The position numbers and the translations under genes were made by a program. From the NCBI RefSeq assembly GCF_015595035.1, contig NZ_JADNRN010000001.1:1798001-1862000 (forward strand): a stretch of 64,000 nt of DNA. The letters run 5' to 3'. Within the stretch, counting starts at the first letter, position 1. Each line of letters starts with the position of its first letter. This stretch comes from Marinibium conchae. GTDB lineage: Bacteria > Pseudomonadota > Gammaproteobacteria > Enterobacterales > Alteromonadaceae. Under the pieces are notes generated by a model that had not been told where the DNA came from, ran no database searches, and worked only from the letters and a program-made list of their open reading frames with translations. This document shows, piece by piece, positions 18,902 through 28,535 of the stretch.

Positions 18902-18944
18902 ACCAGTAGTTTGCCAAAAAATCACCGAAGTTTCAAACTTTGAA
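18899..18944. promoter_or_regulatory. Two small palindromes next to the FadR box (possible PsrA-like sites)
   Basis: CAAAC-N5-GTTTG (18899-18913) and TTCAAA-C-TTTGAA (18932-18944) are both perfect palindromes. They resemble the AAAC...GTTT pattern bound by PsrA-type fatty-acid regulators, but the spacings differ from the usual two to four bases. Assignment is tentative. Confidence 0.35.
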
Positions 18945-19150
18945 GGTCATTTTTGGGCATACTCTTGATTTTATTGAATATCGAACAGTCAAATAGACAA
19001 GTAAGAAGCAGAACCAATTCGCTTTTTTCCTGTCGTAAGTTGAAAATTGAAATACTATCCGCATATAAGACTAGCACAGATTCATAACAACCTATGTTTA
19101 AGCAAAATAAATAAGCTTAAATATTTATTAAATACAAGGCTTACTAAAAC

Positions 19151-20107
19151 ATGGCAGTAGCAGAGTTTACGCAATTACAAGCGCATTTAAACACCCAAGT
19201 TCTTGGCCAGCCCTCGCTCACACTTAGCATTTTAATCGCATTGTTGGCCGACGGCCATTTGCTAGTTGAAGGTCCGCCGGGTCTTGCTAAGACAAGAGCT
19301 GTTAACGCTCTTTCTGACGGCATTGACGCCGACTTTCACCGTGTACAATTTACGCCAGATTTATTACCGGCAGATCTGACAGGCACCGACATCTATCGTC
19401 CAGAAACCGGCGAGTTTATATTTCAGAAAGGACCTCTGTTTCATAACTTGGTGCTGGCCGACGAAATAAACCGTGCTCCAGCCAAAGTTCAGTCTGCACT
19501 TTTAGAGGCAATGGCCGAGCGCCAAATCACAGTAGGAAATACCACCTACCCTCTATCTGAACTCTTTCTTGTGATGGCAACGCAGAACCCGCTGGAACAG
19601 GAAGGTACCTACCCTCTGCCAGAAGCACAGCTCGATCGTTTTCTGATGCATGTAGAAATTGATTATCCTGGTGCAGAGACCGAACTTGAGATTCTTCGCT
19701 TAACACGAGGAGAAGCGATCAAGGCGGCGCCAGCCATAGTCAACAAACTCAGTCAGCAGGATATCGCAAGTGCTCGTGCAGACATTATGAATATGCACGT
19801 GGCCGAAGCACTTGAGCACTACATAGTGCAACTCATTATGGCAACACGACAGCCGGCAAATTACAGCGCAGAGCTTGCTAAATGGATTGATATCGGAGCG
19901 AGCCCAAGAGCCACTATCGCCTTGGAGCGCTGCGCCCGAGCACACGCATGGCTAAACGGTCGAAATTTTGTTGGCCCTGATGACGTTCAAGCAGTTGCAC
20001 ACAATGTACTTCGGCACCGCATCATTTTGAGTTACCAAGCTCAAGCAGAGGGCATTAACGCCAATACCGTTCTGGACGACATATTGAAGCTTGTTCCCGT
20101 TGGATAA
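19151..20107 (+). CDS. MoxR family AAA+ ATPase of the Bat operon
   Basis: The 318-residue protein is a MoxR-type AAA+ ATPase, thought to act as a chaperone with VWA-domain partners. Walker A is GPPGLAKT (41-48) and Walker B is LVLADEINRAP; the sensor-1 region VMATQNPLEQEGTYPLPEAQLDRF is split by family-typical residues and the C-terminal lid follows. It begins a six-gene cluster with 18 bases before the DUF58 gene, the standard moxR-bat order. No clear promoter was picked, but the divergent spacer to fadI is 340 bases. Confidence 0.93.
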   Translation: MAVAEFTQLQAHLNTQVLGQPSLTLSILIALLADGHLLVEGPPGLAKTRAVNALSDGIDADFHRVQFTPDLLPADLTGTDIYRPETGEFIFQKGPLFHNLVLADEINRAPAKVQSALLEAMAERQITVGNTTYPLSELFLVMATQNPLEQEGTYPLPEAQLDRFLMHVEIDYPGAETELEILRLTRGEAIKAAPAIVNKLSQQDIASARADIMNMHVAEALEHYIVQLIMATRQPANYSAELAKWIDIGASPRATIALERCARAHAWLNGRNFVGPDDVQAVAHNVLRHRIILSYQAQAEGINANTVLDDILKLVPVG

Positions 20108-20125
20108 TTATAAGCTAAGCAGCCT

Positions 20126-21088
20126 ATGAACACGAACATCCCAACTTGGCTTACAAAGTATCAAACTAATGGTGTCGATTTATCACTGCATGAACTCATG
20201 TTTTACCGAGGTCTATCGAGCCTGTTAAACCTGAGCCCAAGCAGAGACATTGCTGGCGCGTTGTCTGGTGGCGAACGTCCTAAAATCAAAGGCCGAGGCA
20301 TGGAATTTGACGAGGCCCGCCATTATCAACCTGGCGATGATATACGAAGCATAGACTGGCGCGTGACAGCGCGCACGGGTAAAACTCATACCAAGGTATT
20401 TCGAGAAGAACGCGAGCGCCCAGTATTCGTGTTCACTGACTTTAGTCAATCCATGTACTTTGGAACGACATTTTTGTGTAAATCCGTTCAAGCGGCACAC
20501 TTGAGTTCGCTAATCACATGGAATGCAATTCAACGTGGCGACAAAGTTGGCGGTCTCATTTTCAATAATGACAGTGATATGGAGCTTAAACCTAAAGCCC
20601 AAATGAAAAGCGCATTGAAGTTTATGCAAGCCTTAGTCGATACGCACTCACCAACTTTTAAAGTCACCCAGGTTGATTCGGAGCGTATTTTCGATAGCGC
20701 TATCGCTCGACTCAGACATATCGCCAAACCCGGAGCTTTGGTATATTTGATTAGCGACTTCAATGCCTTGTCACCCAGTGCAATGGCTACTATCGGCCAA
20801 ATAAATAGGTACTGTGAGGTCAAAGCTATGTTGGTTAATGACCCCATGGAAACGACTTTGCCAGAATCGAATAGCAAACAGAAGCTTAGCATCACCAACG
20901 GCATCAAAAGACAGTTGGTAAACTTAGGTGAAACTAAAACGAATATAGATTATGCGAGCAAACAGGCAAAACATTTAGGCGCAATAAAAGATGCCTTTGA
21001 CAAATACGCTATACCACTTAGAGTCGTGAGCGCAGGAATGCCGCTCGAATTACAATTAACAAACCGTGATATGGGGGAAGCTTTGTAA
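20126..21088 (+). CDS. DUF58 / VWA-like protein of the Bat operon
   Basis: The 320-residue cytoplasmic protein carries the DUF58 signature PGDDIRSIDWRVTAR (about 70-84) followed by a VWA-like fold with a metal-ion-dependent adhesion motif (DFSQS in VFTDFSQSM). Such proteins always accompany MoxR ATPases and are presumed partners or substrates. The stop overlaps the next start (TAATG), showing translational coupling. Confidence 0.9.
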   Translation: MNTNIPTWLTKYQTNGVDLSLHELMFYRGLSSLLNLSPSRDIAGALSGGERPKIKGRGMEFDEARHYQPGDDIRSIDWRVTARTGKTHTKVFREERERPVFVFTDFSQSMYFGTTFLCKSVQAAHLSSLITWNAIQRGDKVGGLIFNNDSDMELKPKAQMKSALKFMQALVDTHSPTFKVTQVDSERIFDSAIARLRHIAKPGALVYLISDFNALSPSAMATIGQINRYCEVKAMLVNDPMETTLPESNSKQKLSITNGIKRQLVNLGETKTNIDYASKQAKHLGAIKDAFDKYAIPLRVVSAGMPLELQLTNRDMGEAL

Positions 21089-21567
21089 TGCAAGCCGCTC
21101 AGAACCCGTTGTCTCAACTTGCAGATATTTCAACTGGTCAAAGCGTATCGTTGTGGCCTCTCGCCTGGGGGTGGTGGTTGCTTATTGCTATTGCCGTTAG
21201 TGTTTTCATTATTTCAGCCTGGCAGCTACAACGCTATGTTGCACGTCGACGAGTAAAACGCCTTGCGCTAAAAGCAATTAGCAAATTGGTTCCGGAGATA
21301 CAGAGCACGGCAAAAGAGTTGCATGGAATATTGCGTTGGGCATGCATTCAGTATTTTCCTGAGCATAATGTTGCTAGCCTGTATGGTGAAAAATGGGCAC
21401 AATTTTTATCCAGCCAAGTGGCAACTCAAGCTGTGGTATCGGATATTGTCACTTTGGAAAAAGACTTATATCGCACTAGCGGTGATGCCGCTAGTAGGAA
21501 AAACATCAAGGCGGTTGAAGCCTGGATAAAAGCAGCCTTACCTCCGAAGGGAGAAAGACATGTTTGA
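21088..21567 (+). CDS. DUF4381 membrane protein of the Bat operon
   Basis: The 159-residue protein has one transmembrane helix (about 24-44, WWLLIAIAVSVFIISAW) and a basic cytoplasmic helical domain, as in the DUF4381 family found in Bat clusters. Function is unknown; position between DUF58 and BatA genes supports a scaffolding or anchoring role. It overlaps the next gene by eight bases. Confidence 0.85.
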   Translation: MQAAQNPLSQLADISTGQSVSLWPLAWGWWLLIAIAVSVFIISAWQLQRYVARRRVKRLALKAISKLVPEIQSTAKELHGILRWACIQYFPEHNVASLYGEKWAQFLSSQVATQAVVSDIVTLEKDLYRTSGDAASRKNIKAVEAWIKAALPPKGERHV

Positions 21568-22588
21568 ATTTGCTTGGCCTTACTTATTTCTTATTTTGCC
21601 ACTACCCTTGTTATTTTATTTTTTGCTACCGAGCAAACAGCAAGGTGAATCTGCGGCCTTGCTAGTGCCAAGCTACCTCGACATTGGTGATGCTAGCAGT
21701 CAATCGCAGTCCAACGGAAAAACAAAACTATTGGTGGCTAGCTTGATTTGGGCTCTTTTAGTGAGCGCTGCCGCTCGACCGCAATGGCTTGGCGAGCCAG
21801 TTTCTATTCCCAGCGAAGGAAGAGACCTTATGATTGCCGTCGACCTATCCGGTTCAATGAAGCTTGACGACATGCAAATAAATGGCAGAGCTGTCGATAG
21901 GCTCAGCATGACCAAATATGTGCTGGCAGATTTCATCGAGCGTCGCGTGGGCGACCGCCTAGGTTTAATATTGTTTGCTGACACTGCTTATTTGCAGGCT
22001 CCGCTAACGTTCGACCGTGACACCGTGGGGACTTTGCTAAATGAGGCAGTTATCGGCCTAGTCGGCGAAAAAACAGCCATTGGAGATGCTATAGGGTTAG
22101 CAGTAAAACGCTTTGACGATAAAGAAACGTCGAATCGGGTACTTATCTTGCTCACCGATGGTCAAAATACCGCGGGCAATCTGCGTCCAGAATTGGCAAA
22201 AGAGTTAGCAGTTGATAAAAACGTAACTATTTATACGATTGGTGTGGGCGCCGAAGAGATCGTAATGAACAGCTTATTTGGAAGGCGTACTTACAATCCC
22301 TCTCAAGACCTCGACGAAAAGTTGTTAACTGATCTAGCAAAGAGTACCGGAGGCCAGTACTTTCGGGCTCGCGATGCTCAAGAAATGCAAACCATTTATG
22401 AAATGCTTGATCAGCTCGAACCGATTCAAGGCGAGGGGCAAACTCTTCGACCTCTCACAGCCTTATTCTATTTACCTTTGATGCTAGCGGTCGCTTTGGT
22501 GTTTCTGCACATAGTGATTTATCTATTCAAACAATCACTTGGCTCTTACAGCAGGTCCAAAGCAGCTCAAGAGGAAACACTATCGTGA
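21560..22588 (+). CDS. BatA-type VWA membrane protein
   Basis: The 342-residue protein has N-terminal membrane helices (about 5-20 and 53-70), a VWA domain with a complete MIDAS start (AVDLSGSM) and TDG later (LLTDGQNTAG), and a C-terminal helix (about 300-320). The topology matches BatA of the Bacteroides aerotolerance operon. AAGGGAGA precedes the ATG. It overlaps the next gene by four bases. Confidence 0.92.
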   Translation: MFEFAWPYLFLILPLPLLFYFLLPSKQQGESAALLVPSYLDIGDASSQSQSNGKTKLLVASLIWALLVSAAARPQWLGEPVSIPSEGRDLMIAVDLSGSMKLDDMQINGRAVDRLSMTKYVLADFIERRVGDRLGLILFADTAYLQAPLTFDRDTVGTLLNEAVIGLVGEKTAIGDAIGLAVKRFDDKETSNRVLILLTDGQNTAGNLRPELAKELAVDKNVTIYTIGVGAEEIVMNSLFGRRTYNPSQDLDEKLLTDLAKSTGGQYFRARDAQEMQTIYEMLDQLEPIQGEGQTLRPLTALFYLPLMLAVALVFLHIVIYLFKQSLGSYSRSKAAQEETLS

Positions 22589-24600
22589 TTGATTGGCAAG
22601 CTTTTCACTTCATACGACCCGAGTGGCTATGGTTAATCCCATTTGCCCTGCTTTGCGTGTTAGTGTTGTTAAAAGTAAACGCTAGGCGAAGTGGCTGGCA
22701 AAACATTGTATCTAGCCACTTGTATCAACGTTTAGTTATTTCAAACGACAAAAAAGCGAGTACTGCGCCCTTCTACATATTGGCATTCTCTCTCACTGTT
22801 GCTGCCCTCGCGTTGGCCGGGCCTACTTGGCAAAAGCTTCCGCAACCTGTCTATCAGGTCGACACGGGGAAAGTCATTGTCTTAGACATGTCCATGTCGA
22901 TGCGGGCAACTGATTTACAACCCAACCGACTCAGTAGAGCCAAGTTTAAGACTATCGATTTACTGAACAGTATTGAAGATGGAGAGGTAGGACTCGTTGT
23001 TTATGCTGGCGACGCGTTTACGGTTAGTCCATTAACCTCTGATGCTAATAATATTACGACCTTGGTTCCTTCATTGAGGCCAGAAATTATGCCACTTCCG
23101 GGAAGTGACCCGTATTTTGCTTTCGAAGAAGCAGAGCGTTTGTTGACTGCTGCAGGCTACGCTAAAGGCGAAATTTATTGGATAACAGATGGTATAGAGC
23201 CAGAAGATGTAGAAGAATTACGAGATTTTGTAAGTAAATCATCATACCGTTATTCGGTGCTAGGTGTCGGCTCCAAAACAGGCGCACCTATAAAGTTAGA
23301 AGACGGTAGTTTTTTAAAGGACACGCAAGGAAACATCGTGTTGCCCTCATTGCGAAGCGACCTTATCGAACAGGTACTGGGCACAACAGTGGGACGCTAT
23401 ACACCGATTCAAAGTGACGATAGTGATATCAAAAACATGATATTCGACCCCTTGTTACTCGACCAGAATCAAGTTAATGACGAAGTATTAGGTCAAGGCG
23501 ATCAGTGGCAAGATATGGGCATCTATTTGGTGCTATTGCTACTTCCATTTGCAGCCTATGCTTTCCGCCGCGGCGTACTCGTGGTGTTAGTTGCGGCCAT
23601 ATTCATCGTTCCACAAGAACCCGCATACGCAAATAGCGAGCAAACTAGCGAAACAGAAGTGGTGGCGAACGAGAGCGAGAGCGCTTCTTGGTATTCACGT
23701 ATATTTAAAAATGCCAACCAAAAAGGTTTACAATTTTTTGAGGAGAAAAACTACCGTAAAGCCGCTACTGAGTTTGAAGACCCAATGTGGAAAGGCTCTG
23801 CACTTTATAAAAACCAAGACTATGAGGCTGCATTGCAAGAATTTGAAAAGGTGCCTGGCGCAGAGTCTCTTTATAACCAAGGCAATACGCTTGCGCAACT
23901 AGGTAAGTTGCAAGAAGCAATCGACAAGTATGATGCCGCGTTAACACTTCATGCCGGACATGCGAACGCAATAAAAAATAAGAAAATAATAGAAGATTTG
24001 CTGAAACAACAGCAAGAGCAGGAGAATCAGTCTGATAGTCAAGAACAAGATCAGGGCGATTCAGGTGAGTCTCAAGACTCACAAGACAGCCAGAGCCAAA
24101 ACGGAGAAAATGGCGAAAAGAGCGAGAACAGCGAGAACAGCGAGAACAGCGAATCATCTGAACAATCTGGAAACAATAATGCCAGCGCTAACGAGCAACA
24201 GCCAGAGTCTGAGGGCAGCGAACAAAGCGATAGTCAAAACGCTGAAAACAGCGGGCAACGGGAAGAAGCTGAATCGCAGCAGCAAGAAGTAAGCAAAAAC
24301 ACTGAGGCGGACGAGCAGGATGCGCCGAATCGCAATGACGAACAACAGTCATCGGCTCAAGATCCTCAACAAAGTCCAGATAAGGAGCAAACCGACGAAA
24401 CTAAGGAGCAATTGTCTGCGGTTCAGAAACTGGCTGAAGAAGACATGACACCAGAACAACGAGAACAAGCTCAACGCATGCAAATGCTGATGAATAAAGT
24501 ACCAGATGACCCCGCTTTTTTATTAAAACAAAAAATGCTTCTGGAATCACAAAAGCGCCGTCGCGAAAGAATTAGTCGCCCCAACAAGAAGGATTGGTAA
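22585..24600 (+). CDS. BatB-BatC fusion: VWA domain plus TPR repeats and acidic tail
   Basis: The 671-residue protein joins a BatB-like VWA domain to a BatC-like TPR domain. Helices near 10-27 and 60-75 precede the VWA domain with MIDAS motif DMSMS; another membrane helix pair lies about 310-340. TPR units follow (about 375-470, e.g. ALYKNQDYEAALQEFEKV and NTLAQLGKLQEAIDKYD). A long low-complexity Ser/Glu/Gln/Asn tract (about 475-610) leads to a basic C-terminus. In Bacteroides BatB and BatC are separate; the fused form is common in gammaproteobacteria. The VWA part likely faces the periplasm. Confidence 0.9.
   Translation: MIDWQAFHFIRPEWLWLIPFALLCVLVLLKVNARRSGWQNIVSSHLYQRLVISNDKKASTAPFYILAFSLTVAALALAGPTWQKLPQPVYQVDTGKVIVLDMSMSMRATDLQPNRLSRAKFKTIDLLNSIEDGEVGLVVYAGDAFTVSPLTSDANNITTLVPSLRPEIMPLPGSDPYFAFEEAERLLTAAGYAKGEIYWITDGIEPEDVEELRDFVSKSSYRYSVLGVGSKTGAPIKLEDGSFLKDTQGNIVLPSLRSDLIEQVLGTTVGRYTPIQSDDSDIKNMIFDPLLLDQNQVNDEVLGQGDQWQDMGIYLVLLLLPFAAYAFRRGVLVVLVAAIFIVPQEPAYANSEQTSETEVVANESESASWYSRIFKNANQKGLQFFEEKNYRKAATEFEDPMWKGSALYKNQDYEAALQEFEKVPGAESLYNQGNTLAQLGKLQEAIDKYDAALTLHAGHANAIKNKKIIEDLLKQQQEQENQSDSQEQDQGDSGESQDSQDSQSQNGENGEKSENSENSENSESSEQSGNNNASANEQQPESEGSEQSDSQNAENSGQREEAESQQQEVSKNTEADEQDAPNRNDEQQSSAQDPQQSPDKEQTDETKEQLSAVQKLAEEDMTPEQREQAQRMQMLMNKVPDDPAFLLKQKMLLESQKRRRERISRPNKKDW
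24121..24151 (+). repeat. 9-bp tandem repeat inside batBC
   Basis: Three perfect copies of AGCGAGAAC (24121-24147) plus a partial fourth encode Ser-Glu-Asn repeats in the low-complexity linker. Copy changes would keep the reading frame, so the repeat can vary linker length without knocking out the gene. Confidence 0.85.
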
Positions 24601-24602
24601 AA

Positions 24603-26351
24603 ATGAAATACAACATAAGACTGCTTGGCAGCTTAGTTGCTTTTTTTACGCTTGTTATGTCGCCAAGCATACACGCTCAAGTTACCGACTTACGTGTTTC
24701 TGTCGATAAAAACCCCATGCTAATTGATGAAGCAGTGCAATTAATAGTCACTGCTCAAGGTTCGCCATCATCCAATCAGCTTGATTTAAGTATGCTTGAA
24801 AAAGACTTTAGATTATCAAGTACCTCGGTGAGTCAGGCTAGTCGCTCAATTAATTTTCAAACCACAAAAACAACAACGTGGGTAACGCAATTATTTCCGA
24901 AAACAACAGGCACTTTCACCATACCGTCACTGACCGTAGATGGTAAAACAAGCGATCCTATCAGACTACGTGTGCTACCTGTGAGTGCCGCTCAAGGTGC
25001 TGCGCCGCGGGATTTTTTCATTACCGCCGAAGTTGACATGGACGAGGTATATCTACAACAACAAATAAAATATACAGCCAAGCTTTTTATGCGCCAGAAC
25101 ATTCAAAGAGGCAGTATACAGGCACCAGAGTTAGCCGATGCGATCATAAAACAGGTTGGCGAAGACAAAGAGTATGAAGACCTTAAAGATGGCGTAAGAT
25201 ACAGAGTTATTGAGCGCACTTTTGCAATCATCCCACAACAAAGCGGCGCATTTACTATTGATGGCGTTGTTTTCCAAGGCGAAGTAGTAACCGACTCAAG
25301 ACAGTCCTTTGGTTTTATCAGCAGAACTAAGCCAATAAATCGTATTTCACCTAACATAGCGCTAACGGTGCTGCCTATACCTGAAGATTACCAAGCTCAT
25401 TGGCTTCCGAGTGAGTTTGTAGAGTTGAGTGAAGAATGGCAAAAACAACCTAGCGAATTTATCGTCGGTCAGCCTATCACCCGCACCATTACCCTCACGG
25501 CAGCGGGCTTAGTAGAAGAGCAGCTCCCTGAATTGCAAAGTGTCTATCCGCCCGACTTTAAAACTTACCCAGATCAAGCCAAGACTGTAACAGTAGACAG
25601 AAATGGCATGTTATTCGCTCAAAAAGTGCAAAGTGAAGCAATCATCCCAAATAGGCCAGGCACCTTTGTTATTGGCGAAACGAAAGTAGCTTGGTTTAAT
25701 GTCGTCACCAAACAAACAGAATATGCCGTATTACCTGCTAGAAGTGTTACCGTCAAAGCAGCAGACGGCAACAGCCAAGATAGTACAACAGCCATTTCCG
25801 ATAGCAATATTAAACCCAGCAGCGTCGACACCATACCCATCAAAAATACAACTTCGCCGACGCAAGTAAAGGGTTTAGACTGGCTACACATCACACTCGC
25901 CTTACTTTGGTTAGCGACTGTAGTGGTATTTGCGCTCGTTCTATTTAAGGACAAGTCTGCTAGACCTCAAAAACAAATAAACCCTACCCCTGAAACCAAC
26001 GAACAGAAACTCTGGTTACAAGTCAGAAAATCCATTTCCTTAGGTAATCATCAGCATACAAACCAACTATTAAAAGAATGGCTAGGCATATTAGGTGGGC
26101 ACAAAGTTCAATCAATTAATCAAGCCTTGTCTGCAATGAAAGCAGACAAGGCGGCTGCAGCCTTTAATCAATGGGTTAATAGTTTTTATGGTGAAAATGG
26201 CCTTGCACATAAAGGTAGTGTGCAACAAGGCGGCGGGCAACAAGACAGTGCACAACAAGTATTGATTAGTGCGCTAGAAGACTATCGCAATCAGGCTCTA
26301 GCTTCGCTGCGAGAGAAACAAACTAATATACAGCTTTACCCGAGCAGCTAG
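24603..26351 (+). CDS. BatD-type periplasmic/membrane protein
   Basis: The 582-residue product has a signal peptide (MKYNIRLLGSLVAFF..., cleavage probably after IHA-Q near residue 26), a long beta-rich periplasmic region of BatD type, and one C-terminal helix (about 430-450) followed by a cytoplasmic segment. I start it at the ATG at 24603, eight to nine bases after AAGGAT; a TTG at 24594 is in frame but poorly placed. It is the last gene of the six-gene cluster. Bat proteins were tied to oxygen tolerance in Bacteroides; their biochemical role is not established. Confidence 0.9.
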   Translation: MKYNIRLLGSLVAFFTLVMSPSIHAQVTDLRVSVDKNPMLIDEAVQLIVTAQGSPSSNQLDLSMLEKDFRLSSTSVSQASRSINFQTTKTTTWVTQLFPKTTGTFTIPSLTVDGKTSDPIRLRVLPVSAAQGAAPRDFFITAEVDMDEVYLQQQIKYTAKLFMRQNIQRGSIQAPELADAIIKQVGEDKEYEDLKDGVRYRVIERTFAIIPQQSGAFTIDGVVFQGEVVTDSRQSFGFISRTKPINRISPNIALTVLPIPEDYQAHWLPSEFVELSEEWQKQPSEFIVGQPITRTITLTAAGLVEEQLPELQSVYPPDFKTYPDQAKTVTVDRNGMLFAQKVQSEAIIPNRPGTFVIGETKVAWFNVVTKQTEYAVLPARSVTVKAADGNSQDSTTAISDSNIKPSSVDTIPIKNTTSPTQVKGLDWLHITLALLWLATVVVFALVLFKDKSARPQKQINPTPETNEQKLWLQVRKSISLGNHQHTNQLLKEWLGILGGHKVQSINQALSAMKADKAAAAFNQWVNSFYGENGLAHKGSVQQGGGQQDSAQQVLISALEDYRNQALASLREKQTNIQLYPSS

Positions 26352-26505
26352 TTCGTGCAAAACAATGCAAGGAGCCATACGAACTCAAAAAGTCGGCATG
26401 GTAACAAAAAGTATACAAAGTAATTTTATCACTAGTGGACGGGGCGAATAGAATGCTCCTATACTAATGGTCATCAGTAATGGAATAGACGGTGAGTTCA
26501 CAAAG

Positions 26506-28383
26506 ATGAAACAAAAATCAATAATAACGACAACAGCAAAAGTATTCGCAATTTCTAGCCTTGCGTTCGCGCTAGGTGCTTGTAGCCCTTCAGATGAAGA
26601 AAAAGTGACACAGGAAGGTCAATCGCTACAAACCGAGGCAGAACAAAAAGTAGTAGCACCTGCAAACGAGTCAGAGCGCTTAGCGCTGTTTTTTAAACAG
26701 AGTTACGAAACAGATCTTGCTCGCTCTCCAATGGCACAAAGCTATCAAGGCATCAAAACCGACTACGACAAATGGGGCGATTTTTCCGAAGCCGCAGCTG
26801 ATGAAACTCGAGCGTTGATGGAAAAACGTTTAACGGATGCAAACAAGTTTAACACTTCCGAGCTTTCAGAATCTGAAAAATTAAGCCTAGAAATTTATAA
26901 GATCGATCTTGAGCGTAAACTCGCGAATGACGAGTTTCGCCACCACACCTACATCATGCATCAATTCAGAGCATGGCACACTACGGTGCCAAGTTTCCTG
27001 ATAAATATTCACCGCATTTCTGATGTATCTGATGCTGAAGCTTACATCGCTAGGCTTCAAAAAGTGGACGCCCTCTTCGACCAAGTGATTGAACAATTAA
27101 AAATCAGACAAGACCTTGGCGTATATCCACCTAAGTGGGCTTATGACCAAATGATACAAGCATCGGCCAACGTCATTAAAGGAAATCCCTTTAATGAGAG
27201 CCCTGCTGATTCAACAATACTCAAAGACTTCAAAGAAAAACTCAAAGCAATCGGTTTATCAAATGCAGAACAAGCAGGTTTACTTGCCGAAGCAAATGAA
27301 GCATTGCTTACCTCAGTTAAACCAGCTTACGAAAAATTGATGCAAGCACTTAGCACTCAACGTTTACTTACACCTGAAGGCGATGGCGTATGGCGACTAC
27401 CAAATGGCAGTGAGTGGTATCAAAATCGTTTAAATTGGTTCACCACTACCGAACTCAATGCCGAGGAAGTCCACAAGATTGGCTTAGAAAATGTGGAACG
27501 CATACATAATCAAATGCGCGACATTATGAAACAAGTAAATTTCGACGGCACAATGCAAGAGTTTTTCTTATTCATGCGCAACGATGACCGCTTTTATTAT
27601 GAGAACACCGACGAAGGTCGACAACGTTACATGACCGAGGCAAAAGATTACATTGATGCCATGGAAGCAAAACTCGATGATTATTTTGGTCTCAAACCAC
27701 AAGCTAGAATGGTTGTGAAACGTGTTGAAGCGTTCAGAGAACAGTCTGCTGGTAAAGCATTCTACCAAAGCCCATCGAAAGATGGTTCTCGCCCTGGCAC
27801 TTATTATGCGAACTTGTTTGATATGCGTAGCATGCCAACTTATCAGATGGAAGCTCTTGCTTACCATGAAGGTATTCCTGGACACCACATGCAACGTGCG
27901 ATTGCGCAAGAGCTTGATGGTATTCCAGAATTTCAGAAGTATGTGTCATTCACAGCCTACACTGAAGGTTGGGGGCTTTATACAGAAGAACTAGGTAAAG
28001 ACATGGGCTTTTACACCGACCCGTACTCTGACTTTGGTCGTCTTGCTATGGAGTTATGGCGCGCATGTCGTTTAGTTGTCGACACTGGCATTCATGAAAT
28101 GAAATGGAGTCGCGACAAAGCCATTAATTACTTAATTGACAATACACCAAACCCAGAAGCCGATTCGATCAAGGCGATAGAGCGCTATATTGCTATGCCG
28201 GGTCAAGCGACTGCCTACATGATTGGTAAATTAAAGATTATGGAGCTACGCGACCTAGCAAAATCAGAAATGGGCGATAAGTTCGATTACCGAGGTTTCC
28301 ACGACACAATCTTAAAAGATGGGCCCGTGCCACTGACGCTTCTTGAAAAAAATGTGAAAAGCTGGATAGCAGCCAACAAATAA
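26506..28383 (+). CDS. DUF885 family lipoprotein (putative zinc peptidase)
   Basis: The 625-residue protein is predicted to be lipid-anchored: a signal sequence ends in a lipobox (LGAC, mature Cys about residue 27). The DUF885 domain fills the rest, with the conserved YHEGIPGHHMQ motif, in which a HE...H arrangement suggests a zinc site. Family members are annotated as uncharacterised peptidase-like proteins. I start at 26506 because GGTGAG lies nine bases upstream and a proper signal peptide results; an ATG at 26467 would add 13 residues. A strong terminator follows, so it is a single-gene unit. Confidence 0.88.
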   Translation: MKQKSIITTTAKVFAISSLAFALGACSPSDEEKVTQEGQSLQTEAEQKVVAPANESERLALFFKQSYETDLARSPMAQSYQGIKTDYDKWGDFSEAAADETRALMEKRLTDANKFNTSELSESEKLSLEIYKIDLERKLANDEFRHHTYIMHQFRAWHTTVPSFLINIHRISDVSDAEAYIARLQKVDALFDQVIEQLKIRQDLGVYPPKWAYDQMIQASANVIKGNPFNESPADSTILKDFKEKLKAIGLSNAEQAGLLAEANEALLTSVKPAYEKLMQALSTQRLLTPEGDGVWRLPNGSEWYQNRLNWFTTTELNAEEVHKIGLENVERIHNQMRDIMKQVNFDGTMQEFFLFMRNDDRFYYENTDEGRQRYMTEAKDYIDAMEAKLDDYFGLKPQARMVVKRVEAFREQSAGKAFYQSPSKDGSRPGTYYANLFDMRSMPTYQMEALAYHEGIPGHHMQRAIAQELDGIPEFQKYVSFTAYTEGWGLYTEELGKDMGFYTDPYSDFGRLAMELWRACRLVVDTGIHEMKWSRDKAINYLIDNTPNPEADSIKAIERYIAMPGQATAYMIGKLKIMELRDLAKSEMGDKFDYRGFHDTILKDGPVPLTLLEKNVKSWIAANK

Positions 28384-28398
28384 ATGCCGCTTACATGC

Positions 28399-28435
28399 AA
28401 GGTCGTGAAATGCTCGCAATTCACGACCTTTTTTT
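28399..28435 (+). terminator. Terminator of the DUF885 gene
   Basis: A perfect 11-bp stem (28399-28409 with 28420-28430) and ten-base loop are followed by a run of T residues to 28435. Confidence 0.92.
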
Positions 28436-28535
28436 GTGCTTGTTAACCCATCTCAAATGCAATCAACAAATGATATTCGAAGATCACCTGTAAATGTTCT
28501 ATTCTGTGCCTAAGAAACAAAAAAGAAGAAATTTC

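Noticed and set aside
24065-24345. Short repetitive frames inside batBC
   Set aside because: They arise from reading the 9-bp repeats and low-complexity tract out of frame.
28494-28535. Upstream ATG as start of the ECF sigma factor
   Set aside because: No ribosome binding site precedes it, whereas AGAAGAA precedes the ATG at 28536.
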